This document shows positions 28,160 to 38,748 of a DNA stretch of 64,000 bases, in pieces. The stretch spans positions 22,878,001 to 22,942,000 of the forward strand of contig NC_068569.1 of assembly GCF_025698545.1 (NCBI RefSeq). Reading direction: 5' to 3'. This DNA is from Gossypium raimondii. Lineage: Eukaryota > Streptophyta > Magnoliopsida > Malvales > Malvaceae. The notes under the pieces are model-generated. The model searched no databases. It worked only from the letters and a program-made list of their open reading frames with translations, and was not told where the DNA came from. The position numbers and the translations under genes are program-made. How positions within the stretch are numbered: the stretch's first letter is position 1; each line of letters opens with the position of its first letter.

Positions 28160-28292
28160 ATACCATTTGTATACTTTTTTAATAATTTAATGTCATTTCA
28201 GTATTTTCGTCCTAAAAAAAAGAAAATTAAATTTAATATAAAAATACTGAAATGACATTAAATTATTAAAAGATATACAAATGATATGGTAT
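28160..28292. mobile_element. Small foldback MITE
   Basis: Two arms of about 50 bp (28160-28207 and 28241-28292) are near-perfect reverse complements, with ATACCAT at the outer ends and AATGTCATTTCAGTATTTT near the centre. A diverged relative of one arm is visible near 45510-45570 (GATACCATGTCATTTATATC). Confidence 0.78.
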
Positions 28293-28964
28293 CTCCGTTT
28301 TATATAATCTTTTATCGTATGTTTAATACAATGCAAAGCAAGTCAAAGTATGTTGTTTCACTTTTATTTTTAAAGTTAAATTCGAATATTAAATATTATA
28401 ATAAAAGATAAAATGACATTGAGTTTTTAAATTAGGAAATTATTTTTCTGCTTGGCCCTTGAATTTAGTAACTTTTCTAAATTTTGTTAATCAACTTGGA
28501 TTCTATTTAAAATGATAATGTGATACTTTGAGATTATGTTGCGTCATCATTTGAAACTTTTAAAACTTTATATAAAATCTAAAAAAAATACAAAAATGTT
28601 AAAATATAAATTTTAAAAAATTTGAGGTAATACAATATTAAAATATCACATCATACTTTAATAAAATTTACGTTTAGATACTAAAATGGAACGTGGACAA
28701 AAAAATGTCCGGACAGTTCAATAGCTAAATGTTACTTTATCCTTTAAAATGAAGGTATAATGATTTTTTGGCCCTTCAATTTTACAAAAATAGTTATTTA
28801 AGCTCTTCATTTAATTTAATTTTTTTTTATCTTTGTTAGCCCTTGAACTTATATTTTTTTGTCAAATCACCTCAAAATGAATGGAAAAATTAACATTTGC
28901 TAACTTTGATGACGTGCCATACAAGTGAATTACCACGTGTATGCCATTAGCAATTAATTAATTT

Positions 28965-29141
28965 TTTTAAAATTAAAATATTTAATACATTTTATACTTT
29001 TAAACAATTTAAATCATTTTATATTTTAAAATATTTTTGTACTTAATTAATTAATGTTTTTAAAATTAAAATATTTAATATATTTTATACTTTTTAAACA
29101 ATTTAAATCATTTTTATATTTTAAAAATAATTTTGTACTTA
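28965..29141. repeat. Tandem duplication, about 88 bp unit, two copies
   Basis: The phrase TTTTTAAAATTAAAATATTT and the following 70 bases, ending TTTTGTACTT, occur twice in a row with small indels. Confidence 0.7.
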
Positions 29142-29850
29142 TTTTATATTTTAAAAATTAATTAATTGCTTATATGACATCCACATGGCAATTTAAGTTT
29201 ATGTCATGTCACAAAGTTAATAAAAGTTAACTTTTTCACCTATTTTGAGAGGGATAAATCTTAAAATTATACATGAATTTTTATTTAATGTGCAATTTTA
29301 TATATGAACACGAAACTCTAATTGTTGTTCGGATGTATACTTGAAAGTTTAATTTTGATTTAAGCATGCACATTTAAAGAAATAAATACATCAATTTATT
29401 TTATATTGGATAAATATAAGTATTTATGTATGCAATATATAAATACAAAATGATGTTATATCAATAATTATGTTAATAATTTATAAGAATTGGATCAAAT
29501 TAAAATTTCATGTATAAGATTGCACAAAATCAAAGTTTATGTATACAATTTCACATTAAACGATAGTTCATGTATAATTTTAGAATTTATCTCATTTTAA
29601 GATGATTTTACAAACAACACCAATTTAAAAACTAAAAAAAATGAAAAATTAAATGGTGTTAAAATAAAAAAAATTTTCTAAAGTTAAAAGCCAGCCTAAA
29701 ATGAAATAAATTTGGAAAAGGTTGAGTCGGGAACAGATAAAGGTAGGATGGGGTTGGGCCAAGAAAAAACCGTCCCCAGCCCCCTCAATCCGATTCAGTA
29801 AGGTAAGGAAAGGAGCCCCAAGGAGATGAGACGCGATGGGCTTACTTCGA
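29142..29850. other. Intergenic region, AT-rich
   Basis: No gene recognised. It leads into the left end of the duplicated segment around the defensin-like genes. Confidence 0.5.
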
Positions 29851-29899
29851 AGAGTATGCCTTCATTTCCATTTGGGTGGGTCTCATTTGTCTTTAATGC

Positions 29900-30965
29900 T
29901 AGGGTGTGCAAAATTCGGGTAAAACCGAAAAAATTCGGTTAACCGACCGAATTCGGTTAATTGGTCTGTTAATCAAATTTTTTCAGCCAGGGGTCGGTTA
30001 ATTATTTTTTGATTTTTTGGTTAATGGTTAATTGGGTTCAAAACCGGTCAGTTAACCGAATTTTTTCGGTTTAACCGAAAAAATTAATAAATAAAATTAT
30101 AATATATAAATAGGCCCACTATTCACCTAAACCCAATCCAAACCCAAGTATTCAACCCAACCCAATTACCCAACCCAACACAATCATAAAAATTACAAAT
30201 AATTTAATAAATAAAAATAAAATTCTAATTAACTAAAACTAAAGTCTAAAAGTCTAAATATAATTCAATTATGTAGTGATTCAATTCGGTTAATTCGGGT
30301 AATTCGGGTAATTTGGTTAATTCGGGTAATTCGGTTAATTTTTAACCAAAAATAAAAAACATATAATTTTTGGTTAATTCGGTTAACCGACCGAATTAAC
30401 CGAAAAAATTTAGGTTCGGTTAAATTTTTTGAAAAAATTTTGGTTCGGTTAACGGTTAAAAATTTTGAAAGGTCAGTTAATTCGGTTAATGTTATTTCGG
30501 GTCGATTAACCGAATGAACACCCCTCATTCCATCGGCGAAAAAACTAAACCCAATCCAAACCCAAGTATTCAACCCAACCCAATTACCCAACCCAACCCA
30601 ATCATAAAAATTACAAATAATTTAATAAATAAAAATAAAATTCTAATTAACTAAAACTAAAGTCTAAAAGTCTAAAAATAATTTAATTATGTAGTGATTC
30701 AATTCGGTTAATTCGGTTAATTCGGTTAATTCGGGTAATTCGGTTAATTCGATTAATTCGATTAATTCGGTTAATTTTTAACCAAAAATAAAAAAAAAAC
30801 ATATGATTTTTGGTTAATTCGGTTAACCGACCGAATTAACTGAAAAAATTTAGGTTCGGTTAATTTTTTTGAAAAAAATTTGGTTCGATTAACGGTTAAA
30901 AATTTTGAAAGGTCGGTTAATTCGATTAATGTTATTTCGGATCGATTAACCAAATGAACACCCCT
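29900..30965. mobile_element. Second copy of the CGGTTAA hAT-type MITE, with partial tandem duplication
   Basis: Starts TAGGGTGTGCA and ends TGAACACCCCT, like the element at 19224. Its right part is present twice. Copy A is about 30127-30544 and copy B about 30545-30984; both begin CTAAACCCAATCC and both end with the short flank CATTCCATCGGCGAAAAAAC. The left 8 bases (TTTAATGC) are not repeated on the right, so the right junction has been rearranged. The matching segment at 34.7 kb lacks the element. Confidence 0.8.
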
Positions 30966-31184
30966 CATTCCATCGGCGAAAAAACAAAACCATTTTCAAG
31001 CGGTTCCGAAAGAGACCCCATGTCTGACCACAGTCCCTAGTTTACTTAGACATGTATGAATGCTGTTACTTGCTTCACAGCTTTATTTCTTTGTTGTTTT
31101 GTTCTAAAGGAGAATAACCTGATCGGTGGAGAAATTCGTCACCATCCACCTCTTCCTCACATTCATTCATCTCATTAGTTACTC

Positions 31185-31192
31185 TATAAATA
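31185..31192 (+). promoter_or_regulatory. TATA box of defensin-like gene 1
   Basis: TATAAATA, 59 bp upstream of the ATG. The corresponding bases in gene 2 (34940-34947) read TACAAATA. Confidence 0.7.
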
Positions 31193-31250
31193 AATACCAC
31201 TCTCCATTCCTCTACACTCCCACTTTCATATATCACAAAAATCGACTGAA

Positions 31251-31609
31251 ATGGCCAAGTTATTGGGTCCTCTTCCAAACTATACCTTCATTTTCCTATC
31301 TTTCCTCCTCCTGGTTTACTCCGGTAATTAAGCACTATCTTTATTCATATATACATCTATTAAGCTGCATAAATGTTGTACGTTAGATCATATTGAAAGT
31401 TAGAAAACTTGAAAGTTTTTTTTGGAACAACAGGGACGCAAATGGTGGAAGCACAGGTTTGCTCGAGGCCAAGTCAAACAACGGGAGTAATTACTTGTCC
31501 GAGCAATTTGCTTTGCGACCGACGATGCAGGGACATTGAAGGTGCCATGTATGGTGCGTGTCAGCCCCGACTCCTAGGGTCGACATGTTTATGCTACGTT
31601 AGATGCTGA
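31251..31609 (+). CDS. Defensin-like secreted cysteine-rich peptide, copy 1
   Basis: Two exons, 31251-31323 and 31434-31609, 82 residues. Exon 1 encodes a signal peptide (MAKLLGPLPNYTFIFLSFLL...), and the intron splits the last Gly codon, the usual place in plant defensin genes. The mature part after about residue 33 has eight cysteines spaced C-x11-C-x5-C-x3-C-x10-C-x8-C-x1-C-x3-C, the cysteine-stabilised alpha-beta pattern, with a gamma-core-like GAC...C. Such peptides are secreted and act in defence or in cell signalling (family knowledge). The mature part is unlike the best-known antifungal defensins in sequence, so the activity is unknown. The AATAAA at 31717-31722 fits a poly-A signal. 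Its neighbour at 35008 is a duplicate. Confidence 0.9.
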
Positions 31610-31722
31610 CCATCATAGCATCTATGTATGAATGAAGATTGCACCACGTCCAACCTTCATCTTATGTAGGGATACAACTCAGTACTACTCATGCCACTGT
31701 TATGTTTTACTATCTGAATAAA

Positions 31723-32147
31723 ACCGGTGCGATTACTATTACATGATTAAGCTGCCATGGGCATGGCTCTTCTATGACTACATTTTACAAAATTAATTAT
31801 AAAATAAATATTAACTTTAATTATATTAAATAAATATTATTTTAATATTTCAAGGTTAGGATTATAATAAACTAATTATCATTCATAATTTATCATACAA
31901 AATATATATGAGATAAATTAAAGTAAAAAAAATATGGTATGGGAAAATTAAAACACGATCTCAACACAAAAACTATTTTTAGGACTATACAAAGACGAGT
32001 GATATCATTTATTTGATTTCCATTAATTTAATCATTGGATATCGGGAAAACAAAAAATCTTTAATCAAAAACTGTTTTCATTGCACACTAATGAATATTT
32101 AGAGTGTGGAGGAAAAATGATAATTAAGAGATATTGATAATTACCGT
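31723..32147. other. Intergenic region, AT-rich
   Basis: Downstream of defensin-like gene 1. The first 40 bp (to AAGCTGCCATGG) are shared with the downstream flank of gene 2. No other feature is seen. Confidence 0.5.
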
Positions 32148-32668
32148 AATTTGTCTTCTCAGAAATATCGTTTCACTAAGAAAAATATTCTTGTGATAGG
32201 TTCTGTTCCTAGTAAAAAATATAGTGAAATCATATTTCCTATTCTTTCCTCGGACTATGCTAGTAATAAAAATGTTCATTTCTTAAAACATCCTATATAC
32301 ATAGGCGGAAACAGGGGAAGGGGCCAGATTTATCCCGACGGGAACAAAAGTAATAATACTGTTTATATGGGGTATGAAATAACCATAATGGATGCCTTGG
32401 ATGGACATCAAGTGGTTGATATTATACCCCCCAAGACTACAATTTCTTGTTTCAGAGGGTGAATCTATCAAACTCGATCAACTACTAACAATTAATCCTA
32501 ATGTAGGTGGATTTGGTTAGGGGGATACAGAAATAGTACTTCAAGACCCACGTACTACACATCCAAGGTCTTTTGTTCTTCTTGGCATATATTGTTTTTG
32601 CACAAATCTTTTTTGTTCTTAAAAAAAAAAACAGTTTGAGAAGGTTCAAGTGTACGAAATGAAATTCC
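32148..32668 (+). pseudogene. petA: Nuclear plastid DNA: petA (cytochrome f) pseudogene fragment
   Basis: The translation runs [20 protein letters not shown], then [55 protein letters not shown] and finally FEKVQVYEMKF. It is recognisably plastid cytochrome f from its middle to the C-terminus. An internal deletion lies after NNTVYM, a frameshift follows the IIPP motif near 32430, a TAG replaces a sense codon at about 32518, and the natural stop appears to be changed to CAG. The 3' flank continues into plastid-like sequence. It cannot make cytochrome f. Codon use and decay show a plastid-to-nucleus transfer that is no longer recent. Confidence 0.88.
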
Positions 32669-32976
32669 AGATCTGTGGATTTATCAACATCAAGAGCAAT
32701 TAGGTTAGGTATAATGAAAAAAAGAATGAAAATCCTTTTGCTTGTTTATATTCTTTCTCTAGGAATTGCTTTTACCGCATTCAAAACAAAATATGTATAT
32801 TATGAAGAATTAATTCAATGAACAAACTATTCATAAAAACAAAGCTTTCTATCCTATTCCATATATTCTATAACTCCTTATCGTGTTAATTATCAATTAT
32901 TAGGTATTGATATTCATGAGCAATAGAAATTAATATTTAGGGATAGATATTGCCTTTCTTTTCTTATTTCAAATAA

Positions 32977-33096
<120 letters not shown>

Positions 33097-34640
33097 TTAA
33101 TTAACATACCTTTTTTATTGACCCTTTTAATTCTTGAATTTTTTAATTTCAATTTATTTAATAATTTAATCCAAGGAGGTCAAATTGAATTGTTGTTCAA
33201 TTCTTTTATTGACCGAAAAAAAAATAGCATTGAAATATATTTTTATTGACCAATCAGAATTGTCTCCCAAGATCTATAATTGTCCCAAAAAGTCCAATAT
33301 ACATACATTATTGGACCTTTTGAATAGCAGTCGAGAAAACCTTATGAAAATTGAACACTTTCGCATAGAAGATGTAAAATAAATATTGGGGGCGAGTAGG
33401 GACCCCTAAATGGAAAGTTTTTCATTTAGGCCCTTTAAAATTTTTAAAATTTTAAATTAGTATACTTTGGTTCCCCTACAAATGATAAAAATTTAATTTA
33501 ATATTTTAAGAATTATAAATAAATAGGTTATTCAAATGGTGAAATTGTATTTTTACTCTCGTAAAAATTATAATTTAATTTCGACCCTAAAAATTTGTTT
33601 CGGTTATCCCAAAATATGTTAGATTAAATGCGAGGTTGTAGAAGTTATTTTGATATGAATGAATTAAGTTTGTAAATGACATTGAATTTGCAATATAAAG
33701 GAAATGATTGCAACGAGTTAAATAGGTTTATATTCTCAAAATAAAGTTTGTATTAAAAAATTATTCGATAGTTTTAAATTTTATAAATAGGTTAAGAGAT
33801 TGATAGATAAACCAATAATTTGTTTCAATATCCAGTGGAAATATTTCTTACAAGGAAATTGTTCCACGGTTGGACACTGCTTTTCACTTGTGTAATACAC
33901 TTTAATTAATTTATATAAATAATAAAAATAAACTATTGTGATCAATATTATTATTTTATTAATAAAACCATAGTTTAATATATTTTTAATAATTTCATAA
34001 AATGAAATAATTTAAAACTTTTATAATGTCTTTTTAGTCTAGTTATTTTCATTCTTATCTCAATGGTATAGTTACTTTTGAATCAAAATAAATATCTCAT
34101 TATTATTTTTAAATCACCACTGCAATAGTTTTAATTTAACTAGAAAAGGAAGCTTAGAATGCATTTATTGCATAGAAAATTGTTTTCGAAAACCATTTGC
34201 TTAAAATATATTTAGTTGGTAAAACTTTCAAACAAAATTATTTTCATAACTAACGTAGAAAAGGAATTTCAAATGTTAAATAAATCAATAAGCAGCATTA
34301 ATTTAAAATGTTATATTTTTCTTATCTACGTAAATACAGTCAATTTGCAGAACTAAACAAACAGTTCAATTGAGTAATTACATGAACTGATTTTCTAAAA
34401 GGAACCACATCAATAGACGCTTCTCAAGCTTTCCGAAGTCTGCTCTCATCAATTTTCAGAGCATCATCTTCATCACTAGCCTCTCCCTCTCCATCGTTTT
34501 TACTAACGCTTTCATCATCTTCTTCTCTATCTTTCGGTCAGTCCATTTGGTCGGATTGGGGCGAGCAAATAAAGAAGACTAGGCTACGGTAAGGGCCTAA
34601 GGGGTATCCAATGGATAGGAAATGAAACTCGTTGAAAAGA
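33097..34640. other. Plastid-like flank, then AT-rich intergenic DNA
   Basis: Plastid-type text continues to about 33180 (CCAAGGAGGTC). A short frame to 33382 ending [17 protein letters not shown] may also be organellar, but I cannot name it. From 33400 the DNA is ordinary AT-rich intergenic sequence. The segment from about 34430 to 34560 reads as unassigned GC-richer DNA. Confidence 0.45.
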
Positions 34641-34873
34641 AAAATTATAGGGCTTACTCGAATGCCTTCATTTCCATTTTGGGTGGGTCTCTTTTGTCTT
34701 TAATGCTCGACAAGCCCACCCCTTTCCTCATTTCAAGCGGTTCCGAAAGAGACCCCATGTCTGACAACAGTCCCAAGTTTACTTAGACATGTATAAATGA
34801 TGTTACTTGCTTCACAGCTTTCTTTCTTTGTTGTTTTGTTCTAAAGGTGAATAACCTGATCGGTGGAGAAATT

Positions 34874-34900
34874 CATCATCATCATCATCATCATCATCAT
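34874..34900 (+). repeat. (CAT)9 microsatellite in the leader/promoter of defensin-like gene 2
   Basis: Nine CAT units lie between GAAATT and GCACCTC. The same place in gene 1 reads CGTCACCATCCACC, so the run expanded after the duplication. Confidence 0.85.
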
Positions 34901-35007
34901 GCACCTCTTCCTCACATTCATTCATCTCATTAGTTACTCTACAAATAAATACCACCCTCCATATTCCTCTACACTCCCACTTTCATATATCACAAAAATC
35001 AACTGAA

Positions 35008-35381
35008 ATGGCTAAGTTATTGGGTCCTCTTCCAAACTATACCTTCCTTTTCCTATCTTTCCTCCTCCTGGTTTACTCCGGTAATTAAGCACCATCTCAT
35101 TTTATAATCTTCCGATACTTAGGAATCTATACTTACTGAATATAATTTGATCTAATGCTAAGATATGTTTGGTTAAACTTTAACGTTTTTGTGGAACAAC
35201 AGGAGGGACGAAAATGGTGGAAGCACAACTTTGCGAGAGGCGAAGTAGAGCTTGGGCAACCAATTTTTGTCCGGGCAATTTACTTTGTAACCGACAATGC
35301 AGGAATGTAGAAGGTGCCTTAAGTGGCGCCTGTCTCCGCGAAGTCTTAGGGTTTGCATGTTATTGCTACTCTAGATGCTGA
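35008..35381 (+). CDS. Defensin-like secreted cysteine-rich peptide, copy 2
   Basis: Two exons, 35008-35080 and 35203-35381, 83 residues. The signal peptide differs from copy 1 at one residue (FLFL for FIFL). The mature part is much more diverged but keeps all eight cysteines with identical spacing, C-x11-C-x5-C-x3-C-x10-C-x8-C-x1-C-x3-C. The end reads ACYCYSRC where copy 1 has TCLCYVRC. Exon 2 begins with one extra glycine codon. Upstream and downstream flanks are also shared, so this is a segmental duplication; there is an AATAAA at 35482-35487. The TATA box of copy 1 is TACAAATA here, and a CAT repeat sits upstream, so expression may differ. Function is inferred only from the fold. Confidence 0.9.
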
Positions 35382-35539
35382 TTCTAGCATCTATGTATGT
35401 ATATTGCACCAAATCCAACCCTTCATGTTATGTAAGTCTAGAAATAACACTAGACTGATGCCACTGTTATTATATTATCCAAATAAAGCCGGTGCCATTA
35501 ACTATGACATAAGCTGCCATGGCTGATCTTTCTCACTTA

Positions 35540-36060
35540 TGTTGAATATGTAAGTAGATTGTTACAAGTTTTTATATTCTCCTTCATATCAAGATGAATG
35601 TCTCAAGATGAATATCTCAATTGATTTAATTTTTATACTTTAATTTAATGATTTTTTAACTTTTAAAATTTTAATTCTCACTAGACAATAATTATTAAAT
35701 TTAATGAGTTAAAATTTTTTATTTTTATATATTACTTATAATATAATTTAAATAATTAAATTTAATTACTGTTATTTTTCAAATTTCAAAATTTAAAAAA
35801 CACATAAAATTAATTAACTAATAGGATTTAACCCAAAAAAAATAAAGAATATGGAATGGATGGTTTTAAACACGAGAAAATACATAAATAGCTGTGTTAG
35901 GGAGAATTGAGCTTTGACTATAAATACATATAAATCCAATAGGCCTATGAAGCAAAGACAAATGGCCCATTTCTGGATAGCCAATTGGCCGGTTGCCGCG
36001 TTTACTTGTTGAGCGACCCAACTCGGATTGTAACAGGGCTGAACCGAACCATTGAAGGGG
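35540..36060. other. Intergenic region upstream of the proteasome alpha gene
   Basis: AT-rich to about 35860, then GC-richer promoter-like DNA. No gene is seen on either strand. Confidence 0.5.
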
Positions 36061-36096
36061 GCTGGCCATTTCGATTTTGTTTTTGGTGTTCACGTT

Positions 36097-36124
36097 TCTC
36101 TCTCTCTCTCTCTCTCTCTCTCAA
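36097..36124 (+). repeat. (TC)14 tract in the 5' UTR or promoter of PAF
   Basis: Fourteen TC units start 153 bp upstream of the ATG. Such CT/GA tracts are common in plant core promoters and leaders and can bind GAGA-type factors (family knowledge). Confidence 0.75.
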
Positions 36125-36249
36125 GCCTTGAAGAAGAAGTAAAGAAGAAAATCCCTCTTAAAACAGCCTCAGTGAAACGTAGTGAGAGAGGAAAAGCAAA
36201 GATTTTCAGTGGAAGAAAGCTAGCAATTTGAATCGGTGTCGTACGGAAA

Positions 36250-38293
36250 ATGTTCAGGAACCAGTACGATACCGACGTCACTACATGGAGCCCAGCTGGG
36301 CGATTGTTCCAAGTGGAGTACGCGATGGAGGCCGTGAAGCAGGGTTCGGCGGCGATCGGTCTCCGATCCAAGACCCATGTGGTGTTGGGTTGCGTCAACA
36401 AGGCTAATTCCGAATTGTCTTCTCACCAGAAGAAGATCTTCAAAGTCGACGACCACATTGGGGTCGCCATCGCCGGTCTCACCGCCGACGGTCGCGTGCT
36501 CTCTCGGTATATGCGAAACGAGTGTATCAACTACAGCTTCACTTACGAATCGCCGCTTCCTGTTGGGAGACTCGTCGTCCAGCTCGCCGATAAAGCACAG
36601 GTCTTTTTCATTTCCTAAAATCTTCAATCATTGTACAATTTCTAGAAGAAAATATTAAGCTTTAATTTCAGTGCACTTAAGCCGACGGATGATGCTGATT
36701 TTGGGGTTCCTTTTAGAAATTGGAAATGACTTAAGGATTTAAACCCTAAATGGTTCTTTGCTGAAGTCTTGACAAGCATGAAGGTTTCGAGCAATGCTTT
36801 CAAAATAAATAAAACTGCAAATCTGCTCTCAATGAGAATTAGCTCACATTTAAGGCTATTATGTAGGAAACATTGATTGATCAAGTAATGTGGAAACTAT
36901 ACGCAAATATCAGTAATTACATTGTTGGTGAACCAGTGGATGATTAACAAAGTAAAAATAATGTCCCAACGACCTGTTTACCATTAGAAGAAAATTTTAC
37001 TTGATGACGACTAAGATGATACGAATAGAAAACGGCTACAATGTAAGTGTGTGTTAGTGAGTTAACTTCACTTTGAAGTTGAAGCTAAGAGGTTGAGTGC
37101 ACCCGGTATGAAGTGTCTAGGTCCTCAATCTCATACTTGCTGTGAAGTTGCTCTTTGTTTGTGACCAAACTTCACAGTATAACACAGGCAATGGATTATG
37201 TCATAAAAAGGATAATTTGAAAAGATTGTTGATGGTTACGAGTGCCTTACAATGACCATTTAGATACCTAGTTTACATTTCTATAAATCGAATGATTGAG
37301 AGGATGTAAGAATAGAAGCTATATTTAGGTTGCAATATGCTAGTGGTTTCAGCACTGAACTCAAAGACATTAGCATATGGTGCTCAGGTTTAATTGCGCT
37401 GGTGTTATATGATCGAGTAGCATTTTTCCAACTTTCAAAGGATTACTCAATATGGACTCTGTATATTTGTTGATGTAATTGCTGATGTTGTTAGTGATAC
37501 TGAATTAAATGTCATTGTCGAGTCTCGAGGTTATCTGCACACCATCTTGGTATTAAACATGATTGTTGATAAATCTTCTCTCTGTATAGCTAGTGAGTTT
37601 TCAGTTTGTTTGGTGTGTGTGTCTTTTATTTTTAACCCTGATTAAACGAAACATAGTTGATGTTAAAGCTAGCAATATCTAATGGAGCACCAATCCTACT
37701 GGATTCTTGAAAGTTAAAGTGTTAAGCAGTTCTTCAAAAGAAGCATAATAATCTTATTTGTTTGTGCAATTGTACAAAGGAAAATGCTCATGTTTTGGTG
37801 GCAGGTTTGCACCCAACGCTCTTGGAAACGACCTTACGGTGTTGGCCTGTTGGTGGCCGGCTTGGATGAATCTGGGGCTCATCTTTACTATAACTGTCCA
37901 AGTGGGAATTACTTCGAATACCAGGCTTTTGCCATTGGATCACGGTCACAAGCTGCAAAGACATACTTGGAACGGAGGTTTGAGAACTTTACAGACTCCT
38001 CGAGGGATGATCTGGTGAAAGATGCTATTACGGCAATAAGGGAGACCCTGCAAGGAGAAGCTCTGAAAAGCTCAATATGTACAATTGCTGTGGTAGGGGT
38101 TGGAGAACCGTTCCATGTATTAGATCAGGGAACTGTACAACAAATCATTGATACCTTCGAGATTGCAGCGGAGCAAGAAGACCCTGCTACCGAACCTGAT
38201 GCTGCTACAGGTCAGGAGGCTGCCACTGAGCAGGGCACTGCTGCTGATCAAGGTGGTTCTACAGATGAAGGTGCGGCCCCAATGGATATTTGA
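36250..38293 (+). CDS. PAF1: 20S proteasome alpha subunit PAF (alpha-1 position)
   Basis: Two exons, 36250-36600 and 37805-38293, joined over a 1.2 kb GT-AG intron; 279 residues, close to the known length of plant PAF. The start [20 protein letters not shown] followed by [12 protein letters not shown] is the alpha-subunit signature that precedes the gate and forms the outer ring contacts. Exon 2 has the rest of the Ntn-hydrolase-like fold ([20 protein letters not shown]) and a long acidic tail ([20 protein letters not shown]...) with no catalytic Thr, as expected for an alpha subunit. It acts in cytosol and nucleus as part of the core particle. No breaks. The choice between PAF1 and PAF2 cannot be made from one copy. 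Confidence 0.96.
36601..37804 (+). other. Intron of PAF
   Basis: This 1.2 kb intron has no repeat, transposon end or RNA gene that I can recognise. Confidence 0.6.
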
Positions 38294-38748
38294 GGATGCA
38301 AGAACCAGGGTTCCATCCATGTTAGGCAGTTGTAAACATTATTGTGTTGGATATTTCCTTCTTTTATTCTCTTACGCAAATTGTCTTTTTACCCTTGGTG
38401 CAAACATTCAAATGCTAGGCCTGAAACTTTTACATTTATGCTCAAAGATACTGAAACTTTTAAATTTGCCTCAATCTCTGCTAGGGAATTGCATGTTCAA
38501 GAAATTTCAGATCAAATTTGGTAAGTGTTTTAATGATTCGTGCATAAAATGACAAATTTATGATGGCATTTAGTACATCGAAGGAAAAGATGATGTAACA
38601 TAAGGCCTTTGCATCTGATAATAAACGCTTAATGTAAGTCCTTGCAAAGGAGTTTCTACAGAATAATTCAGTGATGATTCAACACTGATTAGGTTTGCCA
38701 TTTTCTTCAGGAAAAAAAATTATTAAATAGCAGCAATAGAAGTGAAAA

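Noticed and set aside
30265-30968. Minus-strand frames with repeated NRINQ-type units
   Set aside because: Translation of the CGGTTAA repeat of the MITE; not a repeat protein.
33185-33382. A named organellar gene ending [17 protein letters not shown]
   Set aside because: It looks organellar and is next to plastid DNA, but I could not identify it with confidence, so no gene is named.
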